Below are positions 16,334 through 25,075 of a stretch of 27,569 bases of DNA, piece by piece. Every line of letters starts with the position of its first letter. Position 1 is the first letter of the stretch. The notes beneath the pieces are model-generated. The model saw nothing but the letters and a program-made list of their open reading frames with translations, had not been told where the DNA came from and did no database searches. The translations under genes were made by a program, and so were the position numbers. Where the stretch lies: assembly GCA_020697375.1 (NCBI GenBank), contig JAJFBJ010000041.1:1-27569 (forward strand). Direction: 5' to 3'. Origin of the DNA: Nitrospira sp. (lineage in GTDB: Bacteria; Nitrospirota; Nitrospiria; Nitrospirales; Nitrospiraceae).

Positions 16334-19300
16334 ATGGATATAAGTGTCGTCATACCCACATACAATCGTCTAAATCTGCTGCCAAGCGTAATTGATTCCT
16401 GGCGAGAGGTGCATCGTGTAACTAAATGTAATTACGAAATAATCTTCTCTGATGATGGATCGCAGGACGGCACAGTGCAATTCCTGCGCGAGGTAAAGGA
16501 TTTGCCGCTCACGATCCTAGAGAACGACCATGGCGGTCCTGCCAGGGCGAGAAACATGGCAGTAGCACGAGCAATTGGTGACAGACTCCTTTTTATGGGC
16601 GATGACATATTTCCTCATTTTGATCTCCTCAATCAACATTGGGCTCATTCCAAGCGACTAGGCGAAAATGTGGCAGTGCTAGGAGAGGTGTTATGGCATC
16701 GTGATGTAAAAGTAAACCACCTGATGCACCACATAACACAAGTCGGGAATGAGCAGTTCAGCTATAATCGACTTACCTCAAACGCGTTTACAGATTTTCG
16801 GCATTTTTATACATGCAACATTAGCGTCGACCGTAAGGTAATTTCTCGAGAACCTTGTATCTTCGATGAGCGGTTTTATAAGGTCAACTTTGAAGATATT
16901 GAATTGGGATTCAGACTGTCAAAGCGTGGTGGAAAAATATTCTATTTACCAGCTGCGAGAGGCTACCATTATCATCCATATACAGCTAAAGAGTTTTACA
17001 GAAGACAAGAAAATGCAGGAGAAATGGCAGTTGTATTCTCGAGCCTGCATCCCGAAATTGATGAGGTTCTGCGGGTGTCTGCCATTCAGAATAAATTTTC
17101 TTTATATCAAGCCTCCCAAAGAGAGCGCCCACAAGAGGGAACGGCTAATATTCTTGCTGACGTAATGAATAGATGCGAAGAGTACGAGGACCTTTTGGAA
17201 ACGTTCGATCAAACATCCTTCTGGGATCGGACACTGCTGAAGGATCACTTGTCAAATATTTACTTCCGCTTGTTTCGTTTCTCATTTGAGTCTGGTGTGC
17301 TCGTTAAGTTATTTCCAGCGCAGAGTGTAGCTATTGCAGAATATTTGGAGAAACGTTATTTCGGCTGGGATTTTTATTGGGAGACCAAGATGTCGCTTGC
17401 CTGCCTGTGGGGACGGTATGGCCGTCTCGACAAGAAGCTGATCCTTAGTCTTCGCAAGGACTACTCGCTTGGTTGGCGTTTTCGTCAAATTGGTCCTATG
17501 AAAGATAAATGGCTCCATTTGTTGATCCGCATTCTGCGTGAAGCCAAGCGGCTCGTTAAGGGAGTCATCCGAAGATCTAGAGTCCTGCAAGCCGTACGCG
17601 ATTCAATCTTGATGTATAGGCTGAAGCGGAGAGTGAGCAACTCTCGTGGTTCTTCGGCGCCCGTACGGCTCGGCGTTATCTTGTCTGATTGGGATGAACA
17701 AGCAAACGAGCTCAAATCCAAGCTGCTTTCGGATTTTGGGGCTAATATATGTACGATTTATAGTACTAAGGCCGGATATATTCTGCGCGGTTTGAATACT
17801 GAACTACAACACTACCGTACGAGACAGGATCTTCCTGTTGATTACCTTTATGAGCCTCAAAATATCTTCACGGCATTAAGCTTTGAACATCTTAAAAATG
17901 TCATTCTATGTTTAAATTTCTACGCCTTTGATTTTGTGCTTGTGTCGCATTCCCTTTTAGACTTGCCTCATGTTTCAGTAGGTATTCTCAAGGATCAACT
18001 GATCTACTCAGTTCGAGCGGCTAGAAAATTTCCAGACATCGAATACGGACTCGGAAAAGTGTTACGACTTATGCCGAGTAGCCCATTTGCGCAAGACCAA
18101 GCGCTAGAGAGTCTCTTCCCAGCTCGAAATGTTTTTCACAGCGTTGAAGAAGGTGTGGTTTACATTGGAAGGAAAACAGAACCTCCTCGCCTCAAAGCGC
18201 GCGCTCCTTTCATGACGTTTGCAAAAAGGAAAACTACAATTTTTGTGTGGCCAGTCTTTATGGCGGTCGGTGGCGTAGAACGGAATACTATTGAAATAAT
18301 GAGGCAGCTATCGATTGATTATCATTTTGTGTTGATGACCATGGAGCGTCTCGAAAGTAGTCAGGGCAGTTTACATCACCAACTTAAAGATATTACTAGC
18401 GACGTCTATGACCTGGCCGAAATTGCGCCGCAAGCCGATTATCTGCCCCTGCTATATCAGTTGAAGCAAATCTACGAGCCGGATCTGATTTGGATCTGCA
18501 ATGGATCTCCGTGGTTAGTGGATAATGCGCTGAACATACGGGAAATCTTCAGCGAGATACCTATCGTCGATCAGCAAGTATATGACACGAAAGAAGGATG
18601 GGTGAACAGGTATCCAGAAAAAGGGATCCAATCGTTTGACCGTTTTATAGCCATAAATAAGAAAATCGAACAAGTATTTTATGAGAGGATTAAAATCCCA
18701 AGAGAGAAGGTAGACCTAATATACCATGCAATTGATGCTTCACGCGTGACGGAAGCTGTAGCGATGAAAGGTATTCTGAGTGAACATGAGGTGAGAAAAA
18801 AATATGGACTTCCTTTGCATATGAAATGTTTCCTCTTCGTGGGACGAATGCATCCACAGAAAAGGCCATTGGATCTCTTAAAGTTGGCTGCGAAAAGGCA
18901 GAGAAGGGGCGATGATTCGTTTTTTATAATGATTGGAAACGGACCACTGAGTGACGAGGTTGATGAATTCATTTCTAGGCATCGAATTCTGAACGTACTT
19001 AGAATTAATTTTGTGGAGAACCCTGTCGAAATAATGCTGTTTGCTAGCGGTATTATTTTCACCTCTGCTTATGAAGGGCTACCTGTTGCCCTGCTAGAAG
19101 CTCTAGCAGTCAGGGTTCCGGCATTTTGTACAGATGTTGGAGATATTGGGTTGATACTGGAAGAGTATGGCTGTGGCCTGACCGTGCCATGCTCAGGAGA
19201 TATTGATGAATACGAACAAGCGTTCGATGAGTTCCTATGTGATCTTACCCAGTATCGCAGAAACTTAGAAATCAACGCGGCAAGAATCCTTGACAGATTC

Positions 19301-19429
19301 TCGGGAGAAAGCATTGCTCGGCGCTATGCGTCAGTTTTTGACAAGTCAATGAACGACGTCTCTAAGAGAACGGTACCGCGCTCAAACTTTAATGCCAGAG
19401 GAGGAACGGACCTTTCTCAAATTGCTTGA
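16334..19429 (+). CDS. Bifunctional glycosyltransferase fusion: N-terminal GT2, central unknown region, C-terminal GT4
   Basis: A 1031-residue soluble protein. GT2 module about 1-260: MDISVVIPTYNR, FSDDGSQDGT (38-47), FMGDDIFPHFDLL (87-99) as the DXD region, FEDIELGFRLSKRGG (186-200). Residues about 260-440 are helical and basic. Residues about 443-620 form a region I do not recognise, opening RLGVILSDWDEQANELKSKL. GT4 module about 634-1003: VFMAVGGVERNTIEIMRQL (641-659), LFVGRMHPQKRPLDLLKLA (834-852) and YEGLPVALLEALA (913-925), the EX7E-like motif. Two sugars may be added consecutively. I start at ATG 16334 because the conserved GT2 strand begins there and the 23 upstream in-frame residues (ATG 16265) abut a terminator; no strong ribosome site marks either start. 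Confidence 0.85.
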   Translation: MDISVVIPTYNRLNLLPSVIDSWREVHRVTKCNYEIIFSDDGSQDGTVQFLREVKDLPLTILENDHGGPARARNMAVARAIGDRLLFMGDDIFPHFDLLNQHWAHSKRLGENVAVLGEVLWHRDVKVNHLMHHITQVGNEQFSYNRLTSNAFTDFRHFYTCNISVDRKVISREPCIFDERFYKVNFEDIELGFRLSKRGGKIFYLPAARGYHYHPYTAKEFYRRQENAGEMAVVFSSLHPEIDEVLRVSAIQNKFSLYQASQRERPQEGTANILADVMNRCEEYEDLLETFDQTSFWDRTLLKDHLSNIYFRLFRFSFESGVLVKLFPAQSVAIAEYLEKRYFGWDFYWETKMSLACLWGRYGRLDKKLILSLRKDYSLGWRFRQIGPMKDKWLHLLIRILREAKRLVKGVIRRSRVLQAVRDSILMYRLKRRVSNSRGSSAPVRLGVILSDWDEQANELKSKLLSDFGANICTIYSTKAGYILRGLNTELQHYRTRQDLPVDYLYEPQNIFTALSFEHLKNVILCLNFYAFDFVLVSHSLLDLPHVSVGILKDQLIYSVRAARKFPDIEYGLGKVLRLMPSSPFAQDQALESLFPARNVFHSVEEGVVYIGRKTEPPRLKARAPFMTFAKRKTTIFVWPVFMAVGGVERNTIEIMRQLSIDYHFVLMTMERLESSQGSLHHQLKDITSDVYDLAEIAPQADYLPLLYQLKQIYEPDLIWICNGSPWLVDNALNIREIFSEIPIVDQQVYDTKEGWVNRYPEKGIQSFDRFIAINKKIEQVFYERIKIPREKVDLIYHAIDASRVTEAVAMKGILSEHEVRKKYGLPLHMKCFLFVGRMHPQKRPLDLLKLAAKRQRRGDDSFFIMIGNGPLSDEVDEFISRHRILNVLRINFVENPVEIMLFASGIIFTSAYEGLPVALLEALAVRVPAFCTDVGDIGLILEEYGCGLTVPCSGDIDEYEQAFDEFLCDLTQYRRNLEINAARILDRFSGESIARRYASVFDKSMNDVSKRTVPRSNFNARGGTDLSQIA

Positions 19430-19497
19430 CTCAGGCAGAATCGTGAAGCAAGTCTGCAGCAAGTGGGTTTCCGGCCGTGTTGGAAGTACCCTCAACC

Positions 19498-20544
19498 ATG
19501 CGCGCTGCCATCAAGCGTTTGGCGACCATTTTCAAAATGCGTTTGAAGGCTTGCATTGTGGACCTAGCCCGGATTGGCAGGGAAGAAGGACGGACTCTCG
19601 TGGAGGGGAAAACTGCGACCCGTTATACGCTCTCTGATGAATGGCAAGAACTCAAGTCCAAAATCGACTGGATGCATGCGCCAAGAATGGCAGATTACGT
19701 AAATGGACTTGTTTCTGGGAAATCATTATCTGAAGGTGGTCATTGGGCGGAATACGCAAGAATCAATCACATACAGCCGCTTGCCGTTAAGCGTGGCAGG
19801 CGCTTAAGTATGGTTTCATTTGCATGTGGAAGCGCGCACATTGAAGAGAGTTTGATTGCCCAATTTCATTGGCCAATTTCTCGACTGGTCGGACTTGAAT
19901 ACGATGGTCAACTGCGTGCGCACGCAGATATCACATTCAAGCAAAAATGCCCTGAAATAGCCGCCAGTTTTTATCATTTTGATTACAATGCACCGCTGAG
20001 GATTGAAGAAAAGTTTGATATTGCTTTTTGTTGTCACTCTCTTCATCACGCGTCGGATGTCGAGTTAGCGTTGTCGAGCATAAATCAAACATTGAGGGAG
20101 GATGGAGTATTCATTGGAATCGATTTCTTCGGTCCGACGCGTTTTAAAATTGAATATGATGTCCTTCCTCTTATTGAGGAGCTTTTCGATGTCCTTCCGG
20201 AACATTTCCGAAGAGACCTAAGGAGTGTTGCCGGAGAAGTTACGAAACGCTTTGTAACGGATTCGATCCGAACTGTACGAGAGACCGATATCTCGGAGTC
20301 AATTCGAAGCTCAGATCTAAGAACCCTTTTGTTCTCAAGCTTCCCTGTTATTGATCAAAAGCCAATGGGCGGAACGCTTCTTCGCTGGCTTCTTCAGTAC
20401 AGAGCTGGGAACTTTAGACATGACAATCCTGATCACATTGCGATCATACGACTACTGCAGGTAATCGAACGAGAATTAATTTTGTCCAGACGCATCAAGT
20501 CTGATGACTTATTCTTTGTTCTCGGCAAAACTAATCGCTTGTAA
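19498..20544 (+). CDS. Class I SAM-dependent methyltransferase with long N-terminal extension
   Basis: A 348-residue protein. SAM-binding motif I is MVSFACGSAHIEESL (105-119), the acidic residue of motif II is in VGLEYDGQLR (131-140), motif IV is FCCHSLHHASD (177-187), and FIGIDFFGP (205-213) follows. The roughly 100 residues before motif I and 140 after it are longer than a minimal methyltransferase and may bind a large acceptor such as a glycan. Target unknown. ATG 19498 is preceded by GGAAG at 19482-19486; an in-frame GTG at 19477 would add seven residues. The gene begins about 70 bases after the GT2-GT4 fusion with no visible terminator between, so the two are probably co-transcribed. Confidence 0.8.
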   Translation: MRAAIKRLATIFKMRLKACIVDLARIGREEGRTLVEGKTATRYTLSDEWQELKSKIDWMHAPRMADYVNGLVSGKSLSEGGHWAEYARINHIQPLAVKRGRRLSMVSFACGSAHIEESLIAQFHWPISRLVGLEYDGQLRAHADITFKQKCPEIAASFYHFDYNAPLRIEEKFDIAFCCHSLHHASDVELALSSINQTLREDGVFIGIDFFGPTRFKIEYDVLPLIEELFDVLPEHFRRDLRSVAGEVTKRFVTDSIRTVRETDISESIRSSDLRTLLFSSFPVIDQKPMGGTLLRWLLQYRAGNFRHDNPDHIAIIRLLQVIERELILSRRIKSDDLFFVLGKTNRL

Positions 20545-20750
20545 CGCTGCAAGTCAGCAGCCGTCGTTTGTAGCGAGCCACCGAAACATCACTCGACGAG
20601 CCAGCGGCGACCTCAGTCATGCCTACCGGCTTTTAAGTGGACTTTTCCGCCACTTGTAATCGGAACCGATTCGCTAATTCCTTCCTGTTCTTCATCTCGA
20701 AGATGCGGACGAGCACATAGGCTGCTTTCGCAACCGATAGCCACTGTGAG
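20545..20750. other. Intergenic stretch with a possible minus-strand coding relic
   Basis: A five-pair hairpin GCTGC/GCAGC with loop AAGTCA follows the upstream stop but has no T-run. On the minus strand a frame open from the GT2 start down to TAA at 20635-20633 reads SVAKAAYVLVRIFEMKNRKE (partial), which looks more protein-like than most shadow frames, though I cannot assign it to a family. It could be the decayed end of a mobile-element gene or chance. No promoter of good quality is seen. Confidence 0.25.
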
Positions 20751-21812
20751 ATGGGTTTTAGTCTGCAAAATAGAAGCGGCCTCATTTCAATTATAGTTCC
20801 CAGTTACAATCATCGACGCTATGTCGGTGAAGCGGTGATGAGTGCCCTTTCGCAGACCTATGAAGACATTGAGGTCATCGTCGTTGATGACGGATCTCTA
20901 GATGGTTCGCCAGATCTTATTGCCGCAATCAAAGATTCGAGATTGACGCTGGTTCGTCAACAAAATAAAGGAGCTCATGCTGCGATCAACCGCGGCCTAG
21001 AAATGGCCAAAGGTGATTTTGTGGCAATCCTCAATTCCGATGATTTGTATCATCCGACACGTCTTGAGAAGGCGATAACTGCCTTCGAAAGTGACAGAGA
21101 TTTGGAATTAATATCAAGTTGGATTCATATTGTGAACAGCGATGGAGCCGTTATTGCCACAAAAAAAGGTTGGGAAAATCTTCATCCCTGGCCATTACGC
21201 CGTGCCGAAGCTGGCTATAAAAAGACCGACGACTTCAATTTGAATTTATTGGCAAGCAATTTTGTTTCGACGACAAGCAATATTGTCTGTCGGAAAGCGC
21301 TCCTCGCTAGAATAGGAATGATGCGGAATCTCAAGTTCGTGCACGATTGGGATTTCTTACTCAGGGCAAGCGCAGCTTCCAAGTGCGCACAAATCTGCGA
21401 GCCGCTTATCAAGTACCGTGTTCATGAAGCCAATACGATCACTACTGATCGTCGCGCGATGCTTTTTGAAATTTGTTGGGTGTTCGCAGCTAACATCCAC
21501 AGATTTGAGGGCAGAATAATTTTTAATTCTACAGACTCCGGCGCACTCTCGAATGACATTGAGATGTTGCATGAGTCCACGAATTTTCAAGGAAATGACA
21601 AATTAGTCTGGATTATGCGGTCCTTCATCGAAGCGCAGAAATCTATTGGTAGAGCAAATCCAGATGAGATTCTCTTGGAAGACCCAGTGGTCCGAGAGAG
21701 GTTTATCAGTTTGGTGGCCGATGTGACGGCGAATCAAGATGGTCCTGTTGGTTCGTTGATCAATTTCCTCGTCAGGCGTTTTCGCAGTTACAAACTAGGC
21801 TTCGGCAATTAG
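20751..21812 (+). CDS. Family 2 glycosyltransferase (GT-A fold)
   Basis: A 353-residue GT2. GLISIIVPSYNHRRYVGEAV (10-29) is the first strand and loop, EVIVVDDGSLDGS (41-53) the UDP/dTDP-binding motif, QQNKGAHAAINRGL (70-83) the next conserved loop, and ILNSDDLYHP (93-102) the metal-binding DXD region. The putative catalytic HDWDFLLRA is at 198-206, followed by IKYRVHEANTITT (220-232), a phrase also typical of this clade. Sugar specificity is not readable. ATG 20751 is preceded by a weak GTGAG. The next gene starts about 43 bases downstream, so the pair probably forms one unit that begins after the gap at 20545-20750. Confidence 0.92.
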   Translation: MGFSLQNRSGLISIIVPSYNHRRYVGEAVMSALSQTYEDIEVIVVDDGSLDGSPDLIAAIKDSRLTLVRQQNKGAHAAINRGLEMAKGDFVAILNSDDLYHPTRLEKAITAFESDRDLELISSWIHIVNSDGAVIATKKGWENLHPWPLRRAEAGYKKTDDFNLNLLASNFVSTTSNIVCRKALLARIGMMRNLKFVHDWDFLLRASAASKCAQICEPLIKYRVHEANTITTDRRAMLFEICWVFAANIHRFEGRIIFNSTDSGALSNDIEMLHESTNFQGNDKLVWIMRSFIEAQKSIGRANPDEILLEDPVVRERFISLVADVTANQDGPVGSLINFLVRRFRSYKLGFGN

Positions 21813-21855
21813 ATGATGCTTATCCTCAGTTGGAGATATTTGGCCGAGAAGCATT

Positions 21856-23751
21856 GTGAATAGAGAGGCCCTTCACTCATGCTCAACATTAATAAAGGCT
21901 GCGTGTCGCCTCGGCGGTAATCTGCCTCTGCTCAGAGAATCTTTCGAAATACTTAAGCTCGAAGGATGGTCAGGATTAACGCGCAGGCTACTCTCTTATG
22001 GGGAAAGCTATCAGTACAGCACGCATTACGGCGAATGGATAGTCCGCTATGATGCACTTAACGATGAGAAACGCTCCATTATACGCACACGAATAAAGGC
22101 ATTCCCGCACTTGCCGGTTGTCTCCGTGGTGATGCCAACGCATAACACAAAGCCCCAGTGGCTAATTGAGGCCATCGAGTCAGTCCGAAATCAACTGTAT
22201 CCCAATTGGGAACTTTGCATTGTGGATGATGCATCGACAGATTCGCGCGTGCGTCCAATTCTGGAACGCTACATCTCGGAAGATGATCGCATAAAGGTGG
22301 TGTTTAGAAAAACCAATGGCCATATCTCTGCAGCATCCAACAGCGCGTTGCAGCTTGCCACCGGCGATTACATTACCTTCCTTGATCATGACGATCTCCT
22401 TCATGAGCACGCCCTGTATTGGGTGGTCGACGCCATTGTCCGTCATCCCGACGCTCAACTAATCTATTCGGATGAAGACAAAATCGACACATCGGGTAGA
22501 AGGTCAACTCCATATTTCAAGTGTGGATGGAATCAAGACCTCTTTTATTCACAGAATATGATATGTCATCTGGCTGTCTACAAAACAAACCTGATCCAAG
22601 AGTCTGGTGGATTTCGAGAAGGCTATGAGGGTGCACAAGATTATGACCTTGCCCTTCGTTGCATCGAACGGATTGACCCGAAAGACATCCTTCACATTCC
22701 TCGTGTTTTATATCACTGGCGTGCCCACCGACAGAGCACGGCCCTCGCGGGAACTGCTAAGGCATACGCCTTGAGCGCTGGCGAAAGGGCTCTGAACGAG
22801 CATTTTCAACGCCGACGGGTCTGTGCAGTCGTAGAATCGTTGTCCCATCTGCGAATGTACCGAGTGCATTATCAGTTGCCGCAGGTATTGCCGATGGTAA
22901 GCCTCGTGGTCATCGCTCGAAATGGGTCAGATCTTATCCACCAATGTATTAGGAGCATTCTGCAAAAAACGACTTATCGGAATTACGAAGTCGTGATTAT
23001 GGATAACGTCTCAAATGATCCAAAGGTGATTAATTATCTTGAATCGCTCAAGGCTCAGCCACAAATTCGAATTATCCGCGACAATGGTCCATTTAATTTC
23101 TCTGCTTTCAACAATGCAGCGGTTCAATGCGCGCACGGAGAAATAATCGGACTGCTCAACGACGATACCGAGGTGATCTCACCCGACTGGTTATCTGAAA
23201 TGGTCAGCCACGCAGTGAGACCGGAGGTGGGAGCCGTTGGTGGACGGTTACTTTATCCGAATAATACCGTCCAACACGCAGGTGTGATTCTGGGAATACG
23301 CGGCGTCGCGGGGTATGCTCACAAAAAATTGTCTCGATATTCCAGCGGCTATTTCAGAAGGGCAGTGGCAATTCAGTCATTGTCTGCGGTTAAGGCGGCT
23401 TGCCTCCTCATTAGAAGAGAAGTCTATCTCAAAGTAGGCGGATTAAATGAAGACCTCGGGGCTCCATATAGTGACATCGATTTTTGTCTAAAACTACGTG
23501 AGGCGGGCTACAGAAATATTTACACACCCTATGCTGAACTTTACCATCACGAATCGGGCACCGAACGTCGCGACGATACGGGGCAAACACCACTGACATT
23601 TGAAAAGGAACAACAGTATATGAAAAAACGTTGGAAGGGGTTATTGCTGGATGACCCTGCTTATAACCCCAATCTCACGTTAGAAGATGAAGACTTTGGC
23701 CTGGCGTGGCCGCCAAGAGTGGATCTGTTGGGTTCTGGCGGTTTAAATTAA
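21856..23751 (+). CDS. Tandem GT2-GT2 glycosyltransferase
   Basis: A 631-residue protein with two complete GT-A modules. Module 1, about 88-300: PVVSVVMPTHNTKPQWLIEA (87-106), CIVDDASTDSRV (121-132), ITFLDHDDLLHEHAL (173-187) and YEGAQDYDLALRCIERI (257-273). Module 2, about 345-575: PMVSLVVIARNGSDLIHQCI (346-365), VVIMDNVSNDP (379-389), GLLNDDTEVISPDWL (432-446) and YSDIDFCLKLREAGYRNIY (538-556), ending in HHESGTER. This is the common two-module architecture of O-antigen glycosyltransferases annotated as rhamnosyl- or galactosyl-transferases, and it probably adds two residues or alternates linkages. The N-terminal about 80 residues are a helical extension. The start is GTG 21856; no in-frame ATG occurs near the N-terminus. 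Confidence 0.92.
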   Translation: MNREALHSCSTLIKAACRLGGNLPLLRESFEILKLEGWSGLTRRLLSYGESYQYSTHYGEWIVRYDALNDEKRSIIRTRIKAFPHLPVVSVVMPTHNTKPQWLIEAIESVRNQLYPNWELCIVDDASTDSRVRPILERYISEDDRIKVVFRKTNGHISAASNSALQLATGDYITFLDHDDLLHEHALYWVVDAIVRHPDAQLIYSDEDKIDTSGRRSTPYFKCGWNQDLFYSQNMICHLAVYKTNLIQESGGFREGYEGAQDYDLALRCIERIDPKDILHIPRVLYHWRAHRQSTALAGTAKAYALSAGERALNEHFQRRRVCAVVESLSHLRMYRVHYQLPQVLPMVSLVVIARNGSDLIHQCIRSILQKTTYRNYEVVIMDNVSNDPKVINYLESLKAQPQIRIIRDNGPFNFSAFNNAAVQCAHGEIIGLLNDDTEVISPDWLSEMVSHAVRPEVGAVGGRLLYPNNTVQHAGVILGIRGVAGYAHKKLSRYSSGYFRRAVAIQSLSAVKAACLLIRREVYLKVGGLNEDLGAPYSDIDFCLKLREAGYRNIYTPYAELYHHESGTERRDDTGQTPLTFEKEQQYMKKRWKGLLLDDPAYNPNLTLEDEDFGLAWPPRVDLLGSGGLN

Positions 23752-24019
23752 GGCTTGCCGGGATCGTTACACCGTCCTCGTGTGTTCGACTTCATAAGAT
23801 TTCCTGTTGATCGAGAACTGTCAATTCTAAGAACCTTGAGAATTAAAGAGCAATAAGACAGTTGCTCAAGTACTTGTCAAAAGATAAGTTGCAGGAATCT
23901 TCCACCTTTCGAGATGAAAGCGAGACCATTGTGAGAAAGTAATCATACTACAAGCGTCAGCCCTCGTGTTGTTCCATTAGACTCCTTCAGTATCTTGTAA
24001 AAAATGAAAGCTTAACATC
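23752..24019. other. Intergenic stretch with an AT-rich hairpin
   Basis: No gene is seen. AATTCT-AAG (23823-23831) can pair with CTT-AGAATT (23835-23844, one bulged G) around the loop AAC, a nine-pair stem with no T-run after it, so it is not a standard terminator. A promoter-like TTGCTC (23862-23867) and TAAGTT (23885-23890) have the correct 17-base spacing but match consensus poorly. A promoter for the genes at 24020-27424 could lie here. Confidence 0.3.
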
Positions 24020-25072
24020 ATGGGTGATTCGAAAAGCATCATCGTCCTCTTGGCTGCTTACAATGGCGGGCGATATGTAGTTGAACAGATCCAAAGCATT
24101 CAAAGACAAACGATATGTAATTGGACGTTGCTCGTGAGAGACGATGGATCCAACGATCAGACGAGGAACATTCTTGCCCAATTCGCCGCCAGAGATTCGC
24201 GAATTCGGGTGATCGAAGACCGTCTCGGCCGCTTGGGAGCGACGAGGAACTTCGGCGCCTTAATGCAGATGGCGATAACAGAAACTGCGGATATCGTGTT
24301 TTTTTCAGATCAAGATGACGTGTGGCTACCCGATAAAATGTTCAAGCAGCTCCAGTCGCTCTACGATTTGGAGAATCGGTACGGAAAGCACCTGCCTTTT
24401 TTAACTTATTCGGATATGGAAGTTGTGGATGAAAGTCTTAGCCAGATCCATCCTTCATTCATGCGGTACCAGAGACAACAGCACGAACCGCGGAATCCGA
24501 TTAATGTCCTATTGACGCAGAATTTTGTTGCCGGTTGCACGGTTGCCATCAATCGACCGCTTCTCCAATTTGCGATTCCTCTTCCTGATGAGATCCACTT
24601 ACATGATTGGTGGTTAGCAGTTTGTGCCGCTGCTTGCGGACGGCTAGGATACGTCGATGAGCCTTTAGTGCGATACCGTCAGCACGCTTCAAATAAGGTG
24701 GGAGCGGTAACGGTGCCGGGGATGTTTAATTTCCTGGCTGCTGCGTATCGAAAGCGCTTATCAGAACCTCAATATTCAACCCTGAGACCAATTCTCCAAG
24801 CGGCCGCTCTTAGTGAGCGGTTGACAATACGAAAGGTGGACTGCTCTTCGGACGTCCGTCGTGTTATCGACGCCTTTGCCGCATGTGGAGAGGCTGGGAT
24901 GTTGTGTAGGCTGGTGACGGTGTATCGATTGCCGCTTCGCCGCCAAGGTATCTTGAGAAAGCTTTTATGGTTTGCGAGGCTTTTTTGTTCCCGACGACCA
25001 CCGAAGGCAAAACCCTCGAATCAAATGGATCAATGCAAGCTTCGAAGTAGCGCAGGGTCAGGTCCATCATAG
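24020..25072 (+). CDS. Family 2 glycosyltransferase of the RfbF/WcaA-like group
   Basis: A 350-residue GT2. IIVLLAAYNGGRYVVEQIQS (7-26) is the first strand and loop; LLVRDDGSNDQT (37-48) binds the nucleotide; RLGATRNFGALMQMA (71-85) and DIVFFSDQDDVWLPDKM (91-107) form the donor and metal site. The SDQDDVWLPDK phrase and the later HDWWLAVCAAACG (195-207) with YRQHASN (219-225) are typical of a clade often annotated as alpha-L-rhamnose alpha-1,3-rhamnosyltransferases, though the clade also contains other specificities. The gene follows the 23752-24019 gap. The next gene starts 3 bases after its stop, so the pair is co-transcribed. No strong ribosome site is visible before ATG 24020. Confidence 0.9.
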   Translation: MGDSKSIIVLLAAYNGGRYVVEQIQSIQRQTICNWTLLVRDDGSNDQTRNILAQFAARDSRIRVIEDRLGRLGATRNFGALMQMAITETADIVFFSDQDDVWLPDKMFKQLQSLYDLENRYGKHLPFLTYSDMEVVDESLSQIHPSFMRYQRQQHEPRNPINVLLTQNFVAGCTVAINRPLLQFAIPLPDEIHLHDWWLAVCAAACGRLGYVDEPLVRYRQHASNKVGAVTVPGMFNFLAAAYRKRLSEPQYSTLRPILQAAALSERLTIRKVDCSSDVRRVIDAFAACGEAGMLCRLVTVYRLPLRRQGILRKLLWFARLFCSRRPPKAKPSNQMDQCKLRSSAGSGPS

Positions 25073-25075
25073 TCA

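Noticed and set aside
21913..21920. GGCGGTAA, resembling the ops element used by RfaH for O-antigen operons
   Set aside because: It lies inside the coding sequence of the tandem GT2 protein, differs from the full ops sequence, and no JUMPstart context is present.
23862..23890. TTGCTC and TAAGTT as a sigma-70 promoter
   Set aside because: Spacing is right but each hexamer matches about half of consensus.
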